The position numbers and the translations under genes are program-made. A model generated the notes under the pieces. It did not search any database. It saw only the letters and a list, made by a program, of their open reading frames with translations, and was not told where the DNA came from. From Caldilineaceae bacterium (GTDB lineage Bacteria; Chloroflexota; Anaerolineae; Caldilineales; Caldilineaceae): a stretch of 64,000 nt of DNA. The stretch is taken from assembly GCA_020634815.1 (NCBI GenBank), contig JACKBA010000030.1, forward strand, positions 19,904 through 83,903, in the 5' to 3' direction. Position 1 is the stretch's first letter, and each line of letters starts with the position of its first letter. Below are positions 1 to 8,559 of the stretch, in pieces.

Positions 1-484
1 TGCCATCCCCACGCCGCTGCCCGGCTCCATCTACGACAACCTGGTCTACGGGCCGCGCCTGGCCGGCGTGCGCGACAAGGTGGAGTTGGAGCGCCGCGTC
101 GAGCGCTCGCTGCGCCAGGCCGCGCTGTGGGACGAGGTGAAGGATCGCCTGGATGCGTCGGCCTTTGCGCTCTCCGGCGGGCAGAAGCAGCGCCTGTGCA
201 TCGCACGCAGCCTGGCGCTGGAGCCGGAGGTCATCCTGCTGGACAATCCGACGTCGGGGCTGGATCCCATCTCCACGGCGACGGTGGAAGAGTCGCTCTT
301 CGAGTTGAAGGATCGCTACACCATCGTCATGGTGCCGCACAGCGTGCAGCAGGCCGCGCGCGTCGCCGACCAGGCCGCCTTCCTGCTCGACGGCGAACTG
401 GTGGAAGTGGGCGACGCCGAGCGTATGTTCGTCCACCCGCAGGACAAACGCACCGAGGATTACATCACCGGCCGCTTTGGGTGA
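1..484 (+). CDS. pstB: PstB-type phosphate ABC transporter ATPase, first copy (5' end outside window)
   Basis: Cytoplasmic ATPase of the phosphate importer PstSCAB. The reading frame is open from base 2, so the Walker A region lies outside the window. The visible part has PstB features: a Q-loop region ending PTPLPGSIYDNL, an intact LSGGQ signature, and the family C-terminus YITGRFG. Two positions differ from a normal PstB. The Walker B motif reads LLDNP, so the catalytic glutamate is asparagine, and the switch region reads VPHSVQ instead of VTHNMQ. It is followed by a second pstB and phoU on the same strand. The substitution predicts weak or no hydrolysis at its own Walker site. Family assignment is firm; the functional consequence is inference. 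Confidence 0.9.
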   Translation, partial: AIPTPLPGSIYDNLVYGPRLAGVRDKVELERRVERSLRQAALWDEVKDRLDASAFALSGGQKQRLCIARSLALEPEVILLDNPTSGLDPISTATVEESLFELKDRYTIVMVPHSVQQAARVADQAAFLLDGELVEVGDAERMFVHPQDKRTEDYITGRFG

Positions 485-505
485 GATAAGTCGATGCAAA
501 AACAT

Positions 506-628
506 TTGACGCAGAGGCGCGGAGACACAGAGAGGGCCCAGAGAAGAAGACTGTCTTCCGTCTCCTCTATAATTCTCTTCGTTCTCTGCGAACCTCTGCG
601 CCTTTGCGCCTTTGCGCCTCTGCGTCAA
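506..628. repeat. Palindromic repeat, family A
   Basis: An imperfect palindrome whose ends are perfect 14-bp inverted copies, TTGACGCAGAGGCG at the left and its complement at the right. The inside is built from short variants of GCAGAG and CTCTGC. Relatives occur at 21514-21831 (three copies), 59845-59885 (half) and, in shape, 10607-10657. Here it fills the gap between the two pstB genes and could form a large RNA hairpin that lowers expression of the downstream genes. No coding capacity is seen in it. Confidence 0.8.
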
Positions 629-652
629 AACTGATGGCTTTACCAGACAAGC

Positions 653-1411
653 ATGAGCAACAAGATTGAAGTACGCGATTTCGATTTTTATTACGGCGAT
701 TTTCAGGCGCTCAAGGGGCTGAATCTCGACATCCGCGCCAACGCCATCACGGCGCTGATCGGCCCGTCGGGCTGCGGCAAGTCGACCTTTCTGCGCTGTC
801 TCAACCGCATGAACGACACCATCCGCGGCACGCGCGCCGAAGGCGAGGTGCGCTTTGATGGCGCTAACATCTATGCGCCTGACGTGGACGTGGTCGAACT
901 CCGCCAGCAGATCGGCATGGTCTTCCAGCGTCCCAACCCTTTCCCGCAGAGCATCTACGACAACGTGGCCTTTGGCCCGCGCGTCGTCGGCATGGCGAAG
1001 CGCAGCGACGAACTCGACCACATCGTGGCGGAGAGCTTGCAAGGCGCCGCGCTGTGGGATGAGGTCAAGCACCGTCTGCGCGACCCGGCGCTGGAACTCA
1101 ACCCCGGCCAGCAGCAGCGCCTGTGCATCGCCCGCACCATCGCCGTCAAGCCGGAGGTCATCCTCATGGACGAACCGTGCTCGGCGCTCGACCCGGTGGC
1201 AACGCTGAGCGTGGAGGATCTCATGCGTCGGCTGTCCGAGCAGTACACCATCGTCATCGTGACGCACAACATGCAGCAGGCCGCCCGCGCCTCCGACTAT
1301 ACCGGCTTTTTCTGGCTGGGCGAACTGGTCGAATTCAACGCAACGGAGAGCCTCTTCAGCGCGCCAAAGATGCCGCTGACCGAGGCCTACATCACCGGCC
1401 GCCGGGGATAG
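653..1411 (+). CDS. pstB: PstB-type phosphate ABC transporter ATPase, second copy
   Basis: A 252-residue phosphate importer ATPase of normal family length. Walker A is at residues 37-45 (GPSGCGKST), Walker B is intact (LMDEP, D173 and E174), and the switch histidine is in VTHNMQQA. The signature motif is abnormal: LNPGQ at residues 149-153 in place of LSGGQ. This is the mirror image of the first copy, which keeps LSGGQ but lacks the catalytic glutamate. Together they could form a heterodimer with one complete and one dead ATP site. The start has no obvious Shine-Dalgarno sequence; the repeat at 506-628 lies just upstream. phoU follows after 9 bases. Confidence 0.93.
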   Translation: MSNKIEVRDFDFYYGDFQALKGLNLDIRANAITALIGPSGCGKSTFLRCLNRMNDTIRGTRAEGEVRFDGANIYAPDVDVVELRQQIGMVFQRPNPFPQSIYDNVAFGPRVVGMAKRSDELDHIVAESLQGAALWDEVKHRLRDPALELNPGQQQRLCIARTIAVKPEVILMDEPCSALDPVATLSVEDLMRRLSEQYTIVIVTHNMQQAARASDYTGFFWLGELVEFNATESLFSAPKMPLTEAYITGRRG

Positions 1412-1420
1412 GAGAGAACC

Positions 1421-2095
1421 ATGACCGTACGCGCCCATTTCGAGCGCAAGCTCAACGAACTGAACGACGAGATTCTGCTCATGGGCAGGCTCGTGGAGGA
1501 CGAGCTCAAGCTGGCCATGGAGGCGTTCAACGAACTCGACGCCGAGAAGGCCAAAGCGGTCAGCGCCGCCGATCGCGTGGTCAACCGCACGCGCTTCGAC
1601 ATCGAGGAGAAGTGCTTCTCGCTCATCGTCACCCAGCAGCCGGCAGCACGCGACCTGCGCGCCATCACCACGGCCATGAACATCATCGTCGACCTGGAGC
1701 GCATGGGCGACCAGGCCAAGGGTATCGCCAAGGTGGTGCCGCGCCTCATCGCCACGCCCGTTGCGTCGCACCCGCCCGAGCTGGCGCTCATGGGCGAGAT
1801 GGTCGCCAAGATGCTCAGCCAGGTCATGGTCGCCTTTGCCCACAAGAACGTCGACCTGGCGCGCATCCTCGCCAACCAGGATGACGAGGTCGATGCGCTC
1901 TATGCGCGCGTCTTCACGCAGATCATGGGGAAGATGGCCGACGCCGCCAGCGCCGACAAGGCCGAGGCCGCCTACGAGCTGCTGCGCGCGGCGCGCGAAC
2001 TGGAGCGCGTCGGCGACCTCGTCACCAACGTGGCCGAACGCATCGTCTACCTGGAAACCGGCTCGTTGGAAGAGATCAACGTCGACCGCCCGTAG
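1421..2095 (+). CDS. phoU: Phosphate uptake regulator PhoU
   Basis: A 224-residue PhoU protein, the usual length. PhoU links the Pst transporter to phosphate signalling and limits uptake when phosphate is ample. The sequence shows the duplicated three-helix pattern, with the two characteristic repeats centred on RDLRAITTAMNIIVDLERMG and ARELERVGDLVTNVAERIVY. A Shine-Dalgarno GGAGAG lies just before the ATG, and the gene follows pstB2 by 9 bases, so it is in the pst operon. Its last 49 bases overlap, tail to tail, the end of the ABC exporter gene on the other strand. Confidence 0.95.
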   Translation: MTVRAHFERKLNELNDEILLMGRLVEDELKLAMEAFNELDAEKAKAVSAADRVVNRTRFDIEEKCFSLIVTQQPAARDLRAITTAMNIIVDLERMGDQAKGIAKVVPRLIATPVASHPPELALMGEMVAKMLSQVMVAFAHKNVDLARILANQDDEVDALYARVFTQIMGKMADAASADKAEAAYELLRAARELERVGDLVTNVAERIVYLETGSLEEINVDRP

Positions 2096-3957
2096 CCGGC
2101 TGCGTCGCTCGCCAGTTGCCCGCGAAACTGGCTCGTATACAACTCGTGATAAAACCCTCGCTCCGCCAGCAGCGAGGCATGCGTGCCTCGCTCTACGATC
2201 TCGCCGTGATTCAGCACCAGGATCTGGTCGGCGCTGCGGATGGTGCTCAGCCGGTGCGCGATGACGAAGCTGGTGCGCCCCGCCATCAGCCGCAACATCG
2301 CCTCCTGGATCTGCTGCTCCGTGCGCGTGTCCACGCTGCTCGTCGCCTCGTCGAGAATCAGGATGCGCGGGTCGGCCAGGATGGCGCGGGCGATGGCCAG
2401 CAACTGGCGCTGCCCCTGGCTCAGGTTGTTGGCCCGCTCCGAGAGCAGCGTGGCATAGCCGTGGGGCAGGCGGTGGATGAACTGCTCGGCGTTGGCCAGC
2501 CGCGCTGCGGCGTGCACCTCCTCGTCGCTCGCATCGAGCCGGCCGTAGCGAATGTTCTCCAGCACCGTGCCCGTAAAGAGATAGGTATCCTGTAGCACGA
2601 TGCCAAGCTGGCGGCGCAGCGCGTAGCGATCCAGCGTGCGGATGTCGGCGCCGTCGACCAGGATGCGCCCGCTGTCCACGTCGTAGAAGCGCGTCAGCAG
2701 ATTGACGATGGTCGTCTTGCCCGCGCCCGTCGGCCCCACCAGCGCCACGGTCTGGCCGGGGCTGGCGTGCAGGCTCACGTGCTTGAGCACCGGCGCGTCA
2801 GGCGTGTAGGCAAAGCTCACATCGTCGAAGATCACGTCGCCGGCCAGGGTCTTCGTTGCGACCGGCGCGGCCGCGGCGACATGCTCAGGCGTCTCGTCGA
2901 TCAGCTCGAAGACGCGCTCGGCGCCGGCCACCGCCCCCTGGATCGTGTTGAAGAGATTGGCGATCTCGTTGAGCGGCCGGCCAAACTGGCGGCTGTAGTT
3001 GATGAAGCTGGCAATCGTGCCCACCGTGGCCATACCCTGAATCACCATCCAGCCGCCCACGCCGCCCAGGATGGCCAGACCGGTGTTGTTGACGAAGTTG
3101 GTAATCGGCCCCATGAAGCCGGCGAAGATCTGCGCCTGCGTTGCGGCGCGGCGGAAGGATTGGTTGGCCGTGTCGAAGTGCGCGATCACCGCCGTCTCGC
3201 GACCGTACGCTTTCACCACGCGCTGGCCGGAGATCGTCTCCTCGATGAGGCCGTTGAGCGCGCCGAGCGTACTCTGCTGGGCGCGGAACGCAGTGCGTGT
3301 GCGCCGCATTAGCAGCCGGGTCAGCAGGGTGATCATCACCGGCGTCGTGAGCAGCGTCACCAGCGCCAGCAGCGGGTTGAGCCAGAGCATGATCGCAGCG
3401 ATGGCGAAAAGGCTGAGCGCGCCGGAGATCAACTGCGTGACGCTCTCCGACAGCACCGTGTTGATGGCCTCGATGTCGTTGGTCAGGCGGCTCATGAGGT
3501 CGCCGTGCGGGTTGCCGTCAAAGTAGCGCAGCGGCAGATCTTGCAGCCGGTCGAAGAGATCGGCACGCAGATCGCGCACAGTGCGCTGCGCCGCGCCGGC
3601 CATGATGTACGCTTGCAGCCAGGTGAAGAAGGCGTTGAGCGCATAGACGCCGAGCATGAGCAGCCCGACCTGCGCCAGCTTCGCCAGATCGCCCGGCGTC
3701 AGCGCATCGTCGATGGCCACGCCCAACAGGTACGGGCCGGTCACCGCCAGTCCCGTGTTGACGACGACGATGGCGGCCGTGACGATCAGCGCCAGCCGCT
3801 GCCGGCGCAGATAACCCCACAGTCGCAACAGCGTGCCGCGCACATCCTTGGCCGGCTCCGGCTTGCCCATGAGCCGCGCCATGGGCGGCCCGCCCCGCCC
3901 CATCAACGGCGGCATCTCGCGTGTGCTCTGCTCTGCGCGCGCGCCCGGCTCAGCCAT
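2047..3957 (-). CDS. Heterodimeric ABC exporter, subunit with the catalytic residues
   Basis: A 636-residue half-transporter with six membrane helices followed by an ATPase domain (MsbA/LmrA class, export of drugs or lipids). Walker A is GPTGAGKT, Walker B is ILDEA with the catalytic glutamate, and the switch is IAHRLS. The signature is LSQGQ rather than LSGGQ, as in the consensus subunit of TM287/288-type exporters. The frame stays open for 97 codons further upstream, but those lie inside the preceding gene. The ATG at 3957 is preferred because it overlaps the upstream stop by 8 bases, indicating translational coupling. The partner subunit is encoded at 3950-5761. Confidence 0.93.
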   Translation of the reverse strand: MAEPGARAEQSTREMPPLMGRGGPPMARLMGKPEPAKDVRGTLLRLWGYLRRQRLALIVTAAIVVVNTGLAVTGPYLLGVAIDDALTPGDLAKLAQVGLLMLGVYALNAFFTWLQAYIMAGAAQRTVRDLRADLFDRLQDLPLRYFDGNPHGDLMSRLTNDIEAINTVLSESVTQLISGALSLFAIAAIMLWLNPLLALVTLLTTPVMITLLTRLLMRRTRTAFRAQQSTLGALNGLIEETISGQRVVKAYGRETAVIAHFDTANQSFRRAATQAQIFAGFMGPITNFVNNTGLAILGGVGGWMVIQGMATVGTIASFINYSRQFGRPLNEIANLFNTIQGAVAGAERVFELIDETPEHVAAAAPVATKTLAGDVIFDDVSFAYTPDAPVLKHVSLHASPGQTVALVGPTGAGKTTIVNLLTRFYDVDSGRILVDGADIRTLDRYALRRQLGIVLQDTYLFTGTVLENIRYGRLDASDEEVHAAARLANAEQFIHRLPHGYATLLSERANNLSQGQRQLLAIARAILADPRILILDEATSSVDTRTEQQIQEAMLRLMAGRTSFVIAHRLSTIRSADQILVLNHGEIVERGTHASLLAERGFYHELYTSQFRGQLASDAAGYGRSTLISSNEPVSR

Positions 3958-5761
3958 GGCGCACCTCCCCTCCGTTGGCGCCGTTGGTCGCCGCCGGTTG
4001 CGGGCCGGGCGCGGGTCCGCCGCGCGGCAGCAGCTCCGGCTCCAGTTGCGACGCGTAGATCTCGCGGTAGATCTCGCTCGACGCCAGCAGCGTGCGATGG
4101 TCGCCGGCCGCCGCCACCTGACCGTCGTCCAGCACGAGAATCTTGTCGGCGGTGAGCACGGTGCTGATGCGCTGCGCCACCATGAAGGTCGTGCGACCGC
4201 GGCGCAGCGCGGCCAGCCCGGCCTGGATGTGCGCCTCGGTGGCCACATCCACGGCGCTGGTGCTGTCGTCGAGAATCAGGATGGACGGGTCGGTGAGCAG
4301 CGCGCGGGCGATGGCCAGGCGCTGCTTCTGCCCGCCCGACAGGTTGACCCCGCGCTGGCCGACCAGCGCGTCGTAGCCACCCGGCAGCGTCATGATGAAG
4401 TCGTGTGCCTGCGCCAGCTTCGCCGCTGCGAGCACCTCGTCGTCCGTGGCGTCTGGCCGCCCGTAGCGGATGTTGTCGCGGATCGTCCCGCTGAAGAGGA
4501 TCGGCTCCTGCAAGGCGACGCCGATACGCCGGCGCAGCGCGTTCTGGTCGAGATCGCGCACGTCGACGCCGTCGATAGTGATGCGCCCGCCGCTCACATC
4601 ATAGAAGCGCGGGATGAGATGGACGAGGCTCGATTTGCCCGAACCCGTCGCACCGAGGATGGCGACCGTCTCGCCTGGCTCAGCCACGAAGTCGATGGCC
4701 TTGAGCACCGGTTCCTCCTCGTCGCCGTTGTAGGCGAAGCGCACCTGCTCGAAGGCGACGCGGCCGTGCGTCACTGCGTCCCCCGTCGCGTCCGTGCGAT
4801 CCTGCACGTGCGGCGTGCTCGCCAGCACCTCGTCGATGCGCACGGCCGACGCCTCGGCGCGCGAGATGCGCATGACGAGCATACTCACCATCGTCAGCGC
4901 CATGAGCGTCTGCGTCAGGTAGTTGATAAAGGCAATCACCTGGCCGACCTGCAACTCGCCCTGCTGCACCTTGACGCCGCCAAACCAGAGCGCGGCCACC
5001 ACGCCCACGTTGAGCGTGAACATGACCAGGGGCATGGTGATAGCCATGGTGCGTACGGCGCGGATATTCTGCTCCATCAGGTCGTCGTTGGCGCGCCTGA
5101 AACGCAGCCGCTCGTAGGCATCGCGCACGAAGGCCTTGACCACGCGCACGCCCGCCAGGTTCTCCTGCATGACGATGTTGACCGCATCCAGGCGCTGCTG
5201 CACGCCGGCAAAGAGGGGTAACGTCTTGCGGATCACCCAGACGAGCATGAGCAGAATGGTGGGCAGCAGCACGAGGAAGAGCAGGGCAAGCTGCGGGCTT
5301 GTGATCACGGCCATGATCAAGCTGCCGACCATGAGCAGCGGCGCGCGCACCATGACGCGCAGCAACATCATGACCAGATCCTGCACCTGCGTCACGTCGT
5401 TGGTGAGCCGCGTGATGAGCTTGCCGGTCTCCAGTTCGTCGAGGTTGCCGAAGGAGAGCGACTGCATCGTGGCAAAGAGCGTGTGGCGCAGGTCGGCGCC
5501 AAAGCCCTGCGCCGCCAGCACGGCAAAGACGGTGCACGCCATGCCGCCGACCAGGCCGACGGTCGCCACCGCCACCATGATGCCGCCCGTGCGCATGACG
5601 AGCGCGATGTCTTGCCGGGCGATGCCCTCGTCGATGATGCGCTCGATGAGCCACGGTTGGGCGAGATCCATGGTCACCTCGAGCATCATCATCAGCGGCG
5701 CCAGGATCGCCCACAGCCAGTAGGGGCGGAGGAAGGAAGCCAGTTTGCGTGTCGCCTGCAT
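3950..5761 (-). CDS. Heterodimeric ABC exporter, subunit with a degenerate ATP site
   Basis: A 603-residue half-transporter: six membrane helices in about the first 310 residues, then the ATPase domain. The signature LSGGQ is intact, but Walker B reads ILDDS (glutamate replaced by aspartate) and the switch histidine is glutamine (VAQRIS). Both changes are the known marks of the degenerate half in heterodimeric exporters such as TM287/288 and BmrCD. The pair would have one active and one regulatory ATP site. The start is 6 bases after the marR stop, and its Shine-Dalgarno GGAG lies inside the end of marR, so the three genes form one operon. The transported substrate cannot be read from the sequence. 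Confidence 0.93.
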   Translation of the reverse strand: MQATRKLASFLRPYWLWAILAPLMMMLEVTMDLAQPWLIERIIDEGIARQDIALVMRTGGIMVAVATVGLVGGMACTVFAVLAAQGFGADLRHTLFATMQSLSFGNLDELETGKLITRLTNDVTQVQDLVMMLLRVMVRAPLLMVGSLIMAVITSPQLALLFLVLLPTILLMLVWVIRKTLPLFAGVQQRLDAVNIVMQENLAGVRVVKAFVRDAYERLRFRRANDDLMEQNIRAVRTMAITMPLVMFTLNVGVVAALWFGGVKVQQGELQVGQVIAFINYLTQTLMALTMVSMLVMRISRAEASAVRIDEVLASTPHVQDRTDATGDAVTHGRVAFEQVRFAYNGDEEEPVLKAIDFVAEPGETVAILGATGSGKSSLVHLIPRFYDVSGGRITIDGVDVRDLDQNALRRRIGVALQEPILFSGTIRDNIRYGRPDATDDEVLAAAKLAQAHDFIMTLPGGYDALVGQRGVNLSGGQKQRLAIARALLTDPSILILDDSTSAVDVATEAHIQAGLAALRRGRTTFMVAQRISTVLTADKILVLDDGQVAAAGDHRTLLASSEIYREIYASQLEPELLPRGGPAPGPQPAATNGANGGEVRHG

Positions 5762-5767
5762 TGCCCG

Positions 5768-6250
5768 TTACTCCATGCTCTCGTCGACTACGCCGCGCAG
5801 GTTGGCGCGCAGCCGCTCCAGGAAGCCGCGCAACTGTGCCCGCTCCTCATTGTCGAGGCCGGCGAAGGTCTCGGCTTCGAGCGTGCCCAGCGCCCCCATC
5901 ATCTCGGCGCGCACGGCGCGGCCCACATCGGTCAGGTAGACGCGCGAGATGCGCTGGTCGGCGGCGTCGGGCCGGCGTTGGACGAAGCCGGCGCGCTCCA
6001 TGCGCTGGATCATTTTGGTCATCGTTGCCGGCGCCACGCGCAGCCGTGCGGCCAGGTCGCCCTGCGTCTGCCCGTCCGCCTCGTGCAGGCGCATGAGCAC
6101 AGGCGGCTGCCCGCGGAAAAGCCCCACCGCCTCCAGGATGGTACCGGCGCGCTCGCGGTGCAGCCGGCAGACCTGGGCCAGCAGATAATCGATCGTCTCC
6201 GGCTCGGGCGGCGGGCCGGGGATGCTGGGAATCGGATTGGAATCAGCCAT
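5768..6250 (-). CDS. MarR-family transcriptional regulator
   Basis: A 160-residue winged-helix repressor. The helix-turn-helix and wing lie at about residues 60-110 (TQGDLAARLRVAPATMTKMI, then a basic wing with RRPDAADQR). MarR proteins usually repress their own operon and release DNA when a small lipophilic ligand binds. It is the first gene of an operon with the two exporter subunits, so it probably controls drug or lipid efflux. A palindrome 27 bases before the start codon is the likely operator. A Shine-Dalgarno GGAAAG precedes the ATG. Confidence 0.93.
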   Translation of the reverse strand: MADSNPIPSIPGPPPEPETIDYLLAQVCRLHRERAGTILEAVGLFRGQPPVLMRLHEADGQTQGDLAARLRVAPATMTKMIQRMERAGFVQRRPDAADQRISRVYLTDVGRAVRAEMMGALGTLEAETFAGLDNEERAQLRGFLERLRANLRGVVDESME

Positions 6251-6276
6251 GGGCGCTCGCTTTCCACGAAATTTAG

Positions 6277-6288
6277 TTAGCCGGCTAA
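6277..6288. promoter_or_regulatory. Probable MarR operator palindrome
   Basis: A perfect 12-bp palindrome, TTAGCCGGCTAA, in an AT-rich setting otherwise rare in this GC-rich region. It lies 27-38 bases upstream of the marR start, where an autorepressor site would overlap the promoter. The TTAG/CTAA arms resemble sites bound by many MarR proteins. Binding is inferred. Confidence 0.6.
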
Positions 6289-6510
6289 ATTATCACATGG
6301 GTTGCGTGCTTTGTCTATTCCCGCCCCCGCGTTGCGAAAACGACTGAAGTCGTTACTACTGCACAACGCGCGACGCATGGCGGATCGAATTGAGCGAGAA
6401 CACGGCTGGCAGACAATGGGAGGAAGAATCGGCGACGGCGCGCCCCCGATGAACGGGTGCTTTACGCAGCGTATCGAGTCGTCGCCATGCGCCACGGAAG
6501 TGAGAAAGAT

Positions 6511-7278
6511 ATGTCAGCAACCGAACGCCGTAATCAGTTGCTCGTCCTGGGTGCTTTGATCGAAATCTACGCGATACTCGTTTTCTTGACCTACACCGTC
6601 TTCAGCAGCGCCATAGCAGAGATGGCAGGTGGTGCGCTGCCGGCTACGGCCAGTCCGGACGACTGGGTCTTTGCGTTGATCAGTGCTGCGTTCGTCGTCG
6701 TGATCTACGGCCTGGCCGGGCTGGCCGGCTTCTGGTTCGCACGCAAGCTGGGACGGCCGGGCATCTACCGCGTGGGCGCCGGCTGGAAGGAGCTCTTCTG
6801 GCTACCGCTGCTGATCGGCGTCGTCGTTGGCGTGCTGCTGGTACTGGGTGATCGGCTCTTCATGTGGGCCGGCGATCTGCCACCGCTGCCCCACCCCGGC
6901 TTCCCCTTTTCCCTCGTCGCCTCGGCCAGTGCGGGCATCGGCGAAGAGATACTCTTCCGCGGCTTTGTCATGGGCCTGTGGGCCTTCCTGCTCAACCTTG
7001 TCCTGCGCCGCTGGCGCATGACGCACCTGGCGCTGTGGATTGCCAACATCATCGCTGCGCTGGCTTTTGCCGCCGGTCACCTGCCCACGGTGCTGGTGCT
7101 CTATGGCGCGTCCAGCCCGGCCGAACTGCCCGGCCTGCTTGTCGCCGAGATATTCGTGCTCAACGCAATCGTCTCGCTGGCGGCCGGCTGGCGCTACATG
7201 ACCAGCGGCTTGGTAGCGGCCATCGGCATCCACTTTTGGGCGGACATTGTCTGGCACGTGATCTGGCCACTGGTTTAG
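6511..7278 (+). CDS. CPBP-family intramembrane metalloprotease
   Basis: A 255-residue membrane protein of the CAAX protease/bacteriocin-processing family. It has about seven hydrophobic segments and the family motifs in order: EEILFRG (the EExxxR motif), a histidine in AAGHLP, and a final IHFWAD motif. Such proteins cleave peptides inside the membrane; in bacteria some act in bacteriocin immunity or protein maturation, but most are uncharacterised. The ATG at 6511 is chosen because GGAAGTGAG lies just upstream; in-frame starts at 6457 and 6487 are less likely. It stands alone between the marR operon and a URO-D-like gene. The substrate is unknown. Confidence 0.85.
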   Translation: MSATERRNQLLVLGALIEIYAILVFLTYTVFSSAIAEMAGGALPATASPDDWVFALISAAFVVVIYGLAGLAGFWFARKLGRPGIYRVGAGWKELFWLPLLIGVVVGVLLVLGDRLFMWAGDLPPLPHPGFPFSLVASASAGIGEEILFRGFVMGLWAFLLNLVLRRWRMTHLALWIANIIAALAFAAGHLPTVLVLYGASSPAELPGLLVAEIFVLNAIVSLAAGWRYMTSGLVAAIGIHFWADIVWHVIWPLV

Positions 7279-7384
7279 AGAGTACGAGTCAGCCAATGGA
7301 CTACTGGGTAACGCTGTATCCGTGATAGAGTAATGAGTCAGCGTTAGCAGTTGCCAATGCATCCACCAGCCCAGGAGTTCGACC

Positions 7385-8509
7385 ATGACCCTATTCCACC
7401 GCGAGCGCGTTCACCTCGCGCTCTCCCGCCGCCAGCCCGACCGCACGCCCGTCGACATGATGGGCAACGCCACCATGTTGCTCGACGTGAGCTATCTGCG
7501 CCTGCGCGACTACCTGGGGCTGGCGCCGATTCCGCCCGTGCGTTCGGGCACCAGCGCCAACTACTACGACGAGCGCATCCTGGAGCACTTCGACATCGAT
7601 TTCCGCCGCGTCTTCTTGGGCAAGGGGCCGGCCAACACGATCGTGCCGCACGACGACGACACCTTCACCGATGCGTGGGGCGTGCGCTCGCGCAACGTGG
7701 GCATCTTCGTCAACGCAGTGGAGCATCCGCTGCGCCATGCCTCCACCATCGCCGAGGTCGAGGCCTACCCCTGGCCCACCGCCGAGGGTCTCTTCAGCGC
7801 GGCCGGCGTGCGCGCGGAGGCCTCCCGCCTCTATCACGACACCGACTACGCCGTGGTGGCGCGCAACCCGCTCTCGCCGGGCTTTCTCGATCGCGGCTGC
7901 AACCTCATGGGCATGGCCGAATTCTTCATGCTCATGGTCGACGCGCCCGAGGTGGCCGACTACATGCTCGACCGCATCCTGGAAATTTACATGGGCGTCT
8001 ATCGCGCTTTCCTGGAGGCGGCGGGCCCGTATGTGCAGATGGTGGAGGTGGCGGACGATCTGGGCGCCGAGCGCAGCACGCTCATCTCGCCGGCCATGTT
8101 CCGCCGCTTCATCAAGCCGCGCGAGCAGCAACTCTACGCCATGATCCACGAACTGGCGCCCGACGCCTTCATCATCCATCACACCGACGGCAACGTCTTC
8201 GCCATCATCCCTGATCTCATCGAGGCCGGCGTCAACGTGCTCAACCCTGTGCAGACTTCCTCGCGTGACATGAGCGCGCAGACGCTCAAGGACGCCTACG
8301 GCGACCGGCTGGCCTTTCACGGTGCGATTGAGGGAATGGAGGGCGACACCGACGCGCTCGTCGCCGAGGTCAAGGCGCGCATCGACGTGCTGGGGCGCGG
8401 CGGCGGCTACGTGTTGGCCTCCTGCAACCACATGATCGACGTAGCGCCGGAGAATATCGTGGCCATGTTCGAGACGGCGGTGAGCTACCGGCCGTGGGAG
8501 AAGAGATAG
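7385..8509 (+). CDS. Uroporphyrinogen decarboxylase (URO-D) family protein
   Basis: A 374-residue TIM-barrel protein of the URO-D superfamily. The N-terminal pattern RVHLALSRRQPDRTPVD and C-terminal GGYVLASCNHMIDVAPENIV mark the non-HemE branch, which includes corrinoid:coenzyme M-type methyltransferases and many uncharacterised proteins. HemE itself has different active-site signatures and would normally sit with other haem genes; none is nearby. A Shine-Dalgarno AGGAG precedes the ATG. The insertion sequence begins about 60 bases after the stop. A second family member is at 20449-21507. A role in methyl-group transfer is possible but not shown. Confidence 0.8.
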   Translation: MTLFHRERVHLALSRRQPDRTPVDMMGNATMLLDVSYLRLRDYLGLAPIPPVRSGTSANYYDERILEHFDIDFRRVFLGKGPANTIVPHDDDTFTDAWGVRSRNVGIFVNAVEHPLRHASTIAEVEAYPWPTAEGLFSAAGVRAEASRLYHDTDYAVVARNPLSPGFLDRGCNLMGMAEFFMLMVDAPEVADYMLDRILEIYMGVYRAFLEAAGPYVQMVEVADDLGAERSTLISPAMFRRFIKPREQQLYAMIHELAPDAFIIHHTDGNVFAIIPDLIEAGVNVLNPVQTSSRDMSAQTLKDAYGDRLAFHGAIEGMEGDTDALVAEVKARIDVLGRGGGYVLASCNHMIDVAPENIVAMFETAVSYRPWEKR

Positions 8510-8552
8510 ACCACGGATTTGACGGATTAGGCGGATTACTGCGGATAATCGA
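8509..8552. repeat. Short direct-repeat patch with CGGATT words, related to family D
   Basis: Directly after the URO-D stop, the word CGGATT (with one CGGATA) appears four times at 10-12 base spacing. The same words form the arms of the palindromic repeat at 24541-24615, so this looks like a half copy. It lies between the gene and the insertion sequence. Confidence 0.5.
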
Positions 8553-8559
8553 GGTAGCA

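Noticed and set aside
2047..4248. Longer start (4248) for the exporter subunit
   Set aside because: The extra 97 residues lie inside the upstream gene, are low in complexity (Arg/Ala/Trp-rich) and look like an out-of-frame reading of its ATPase domain.
7385..8509. Calling the URO-D proteins HemE
   Set aside because: Both this gene and 20449-21507 lack the HemE N-terminal signatures, and no haem gene is near; they fit the uncharacterised methyltransferase-like branch.
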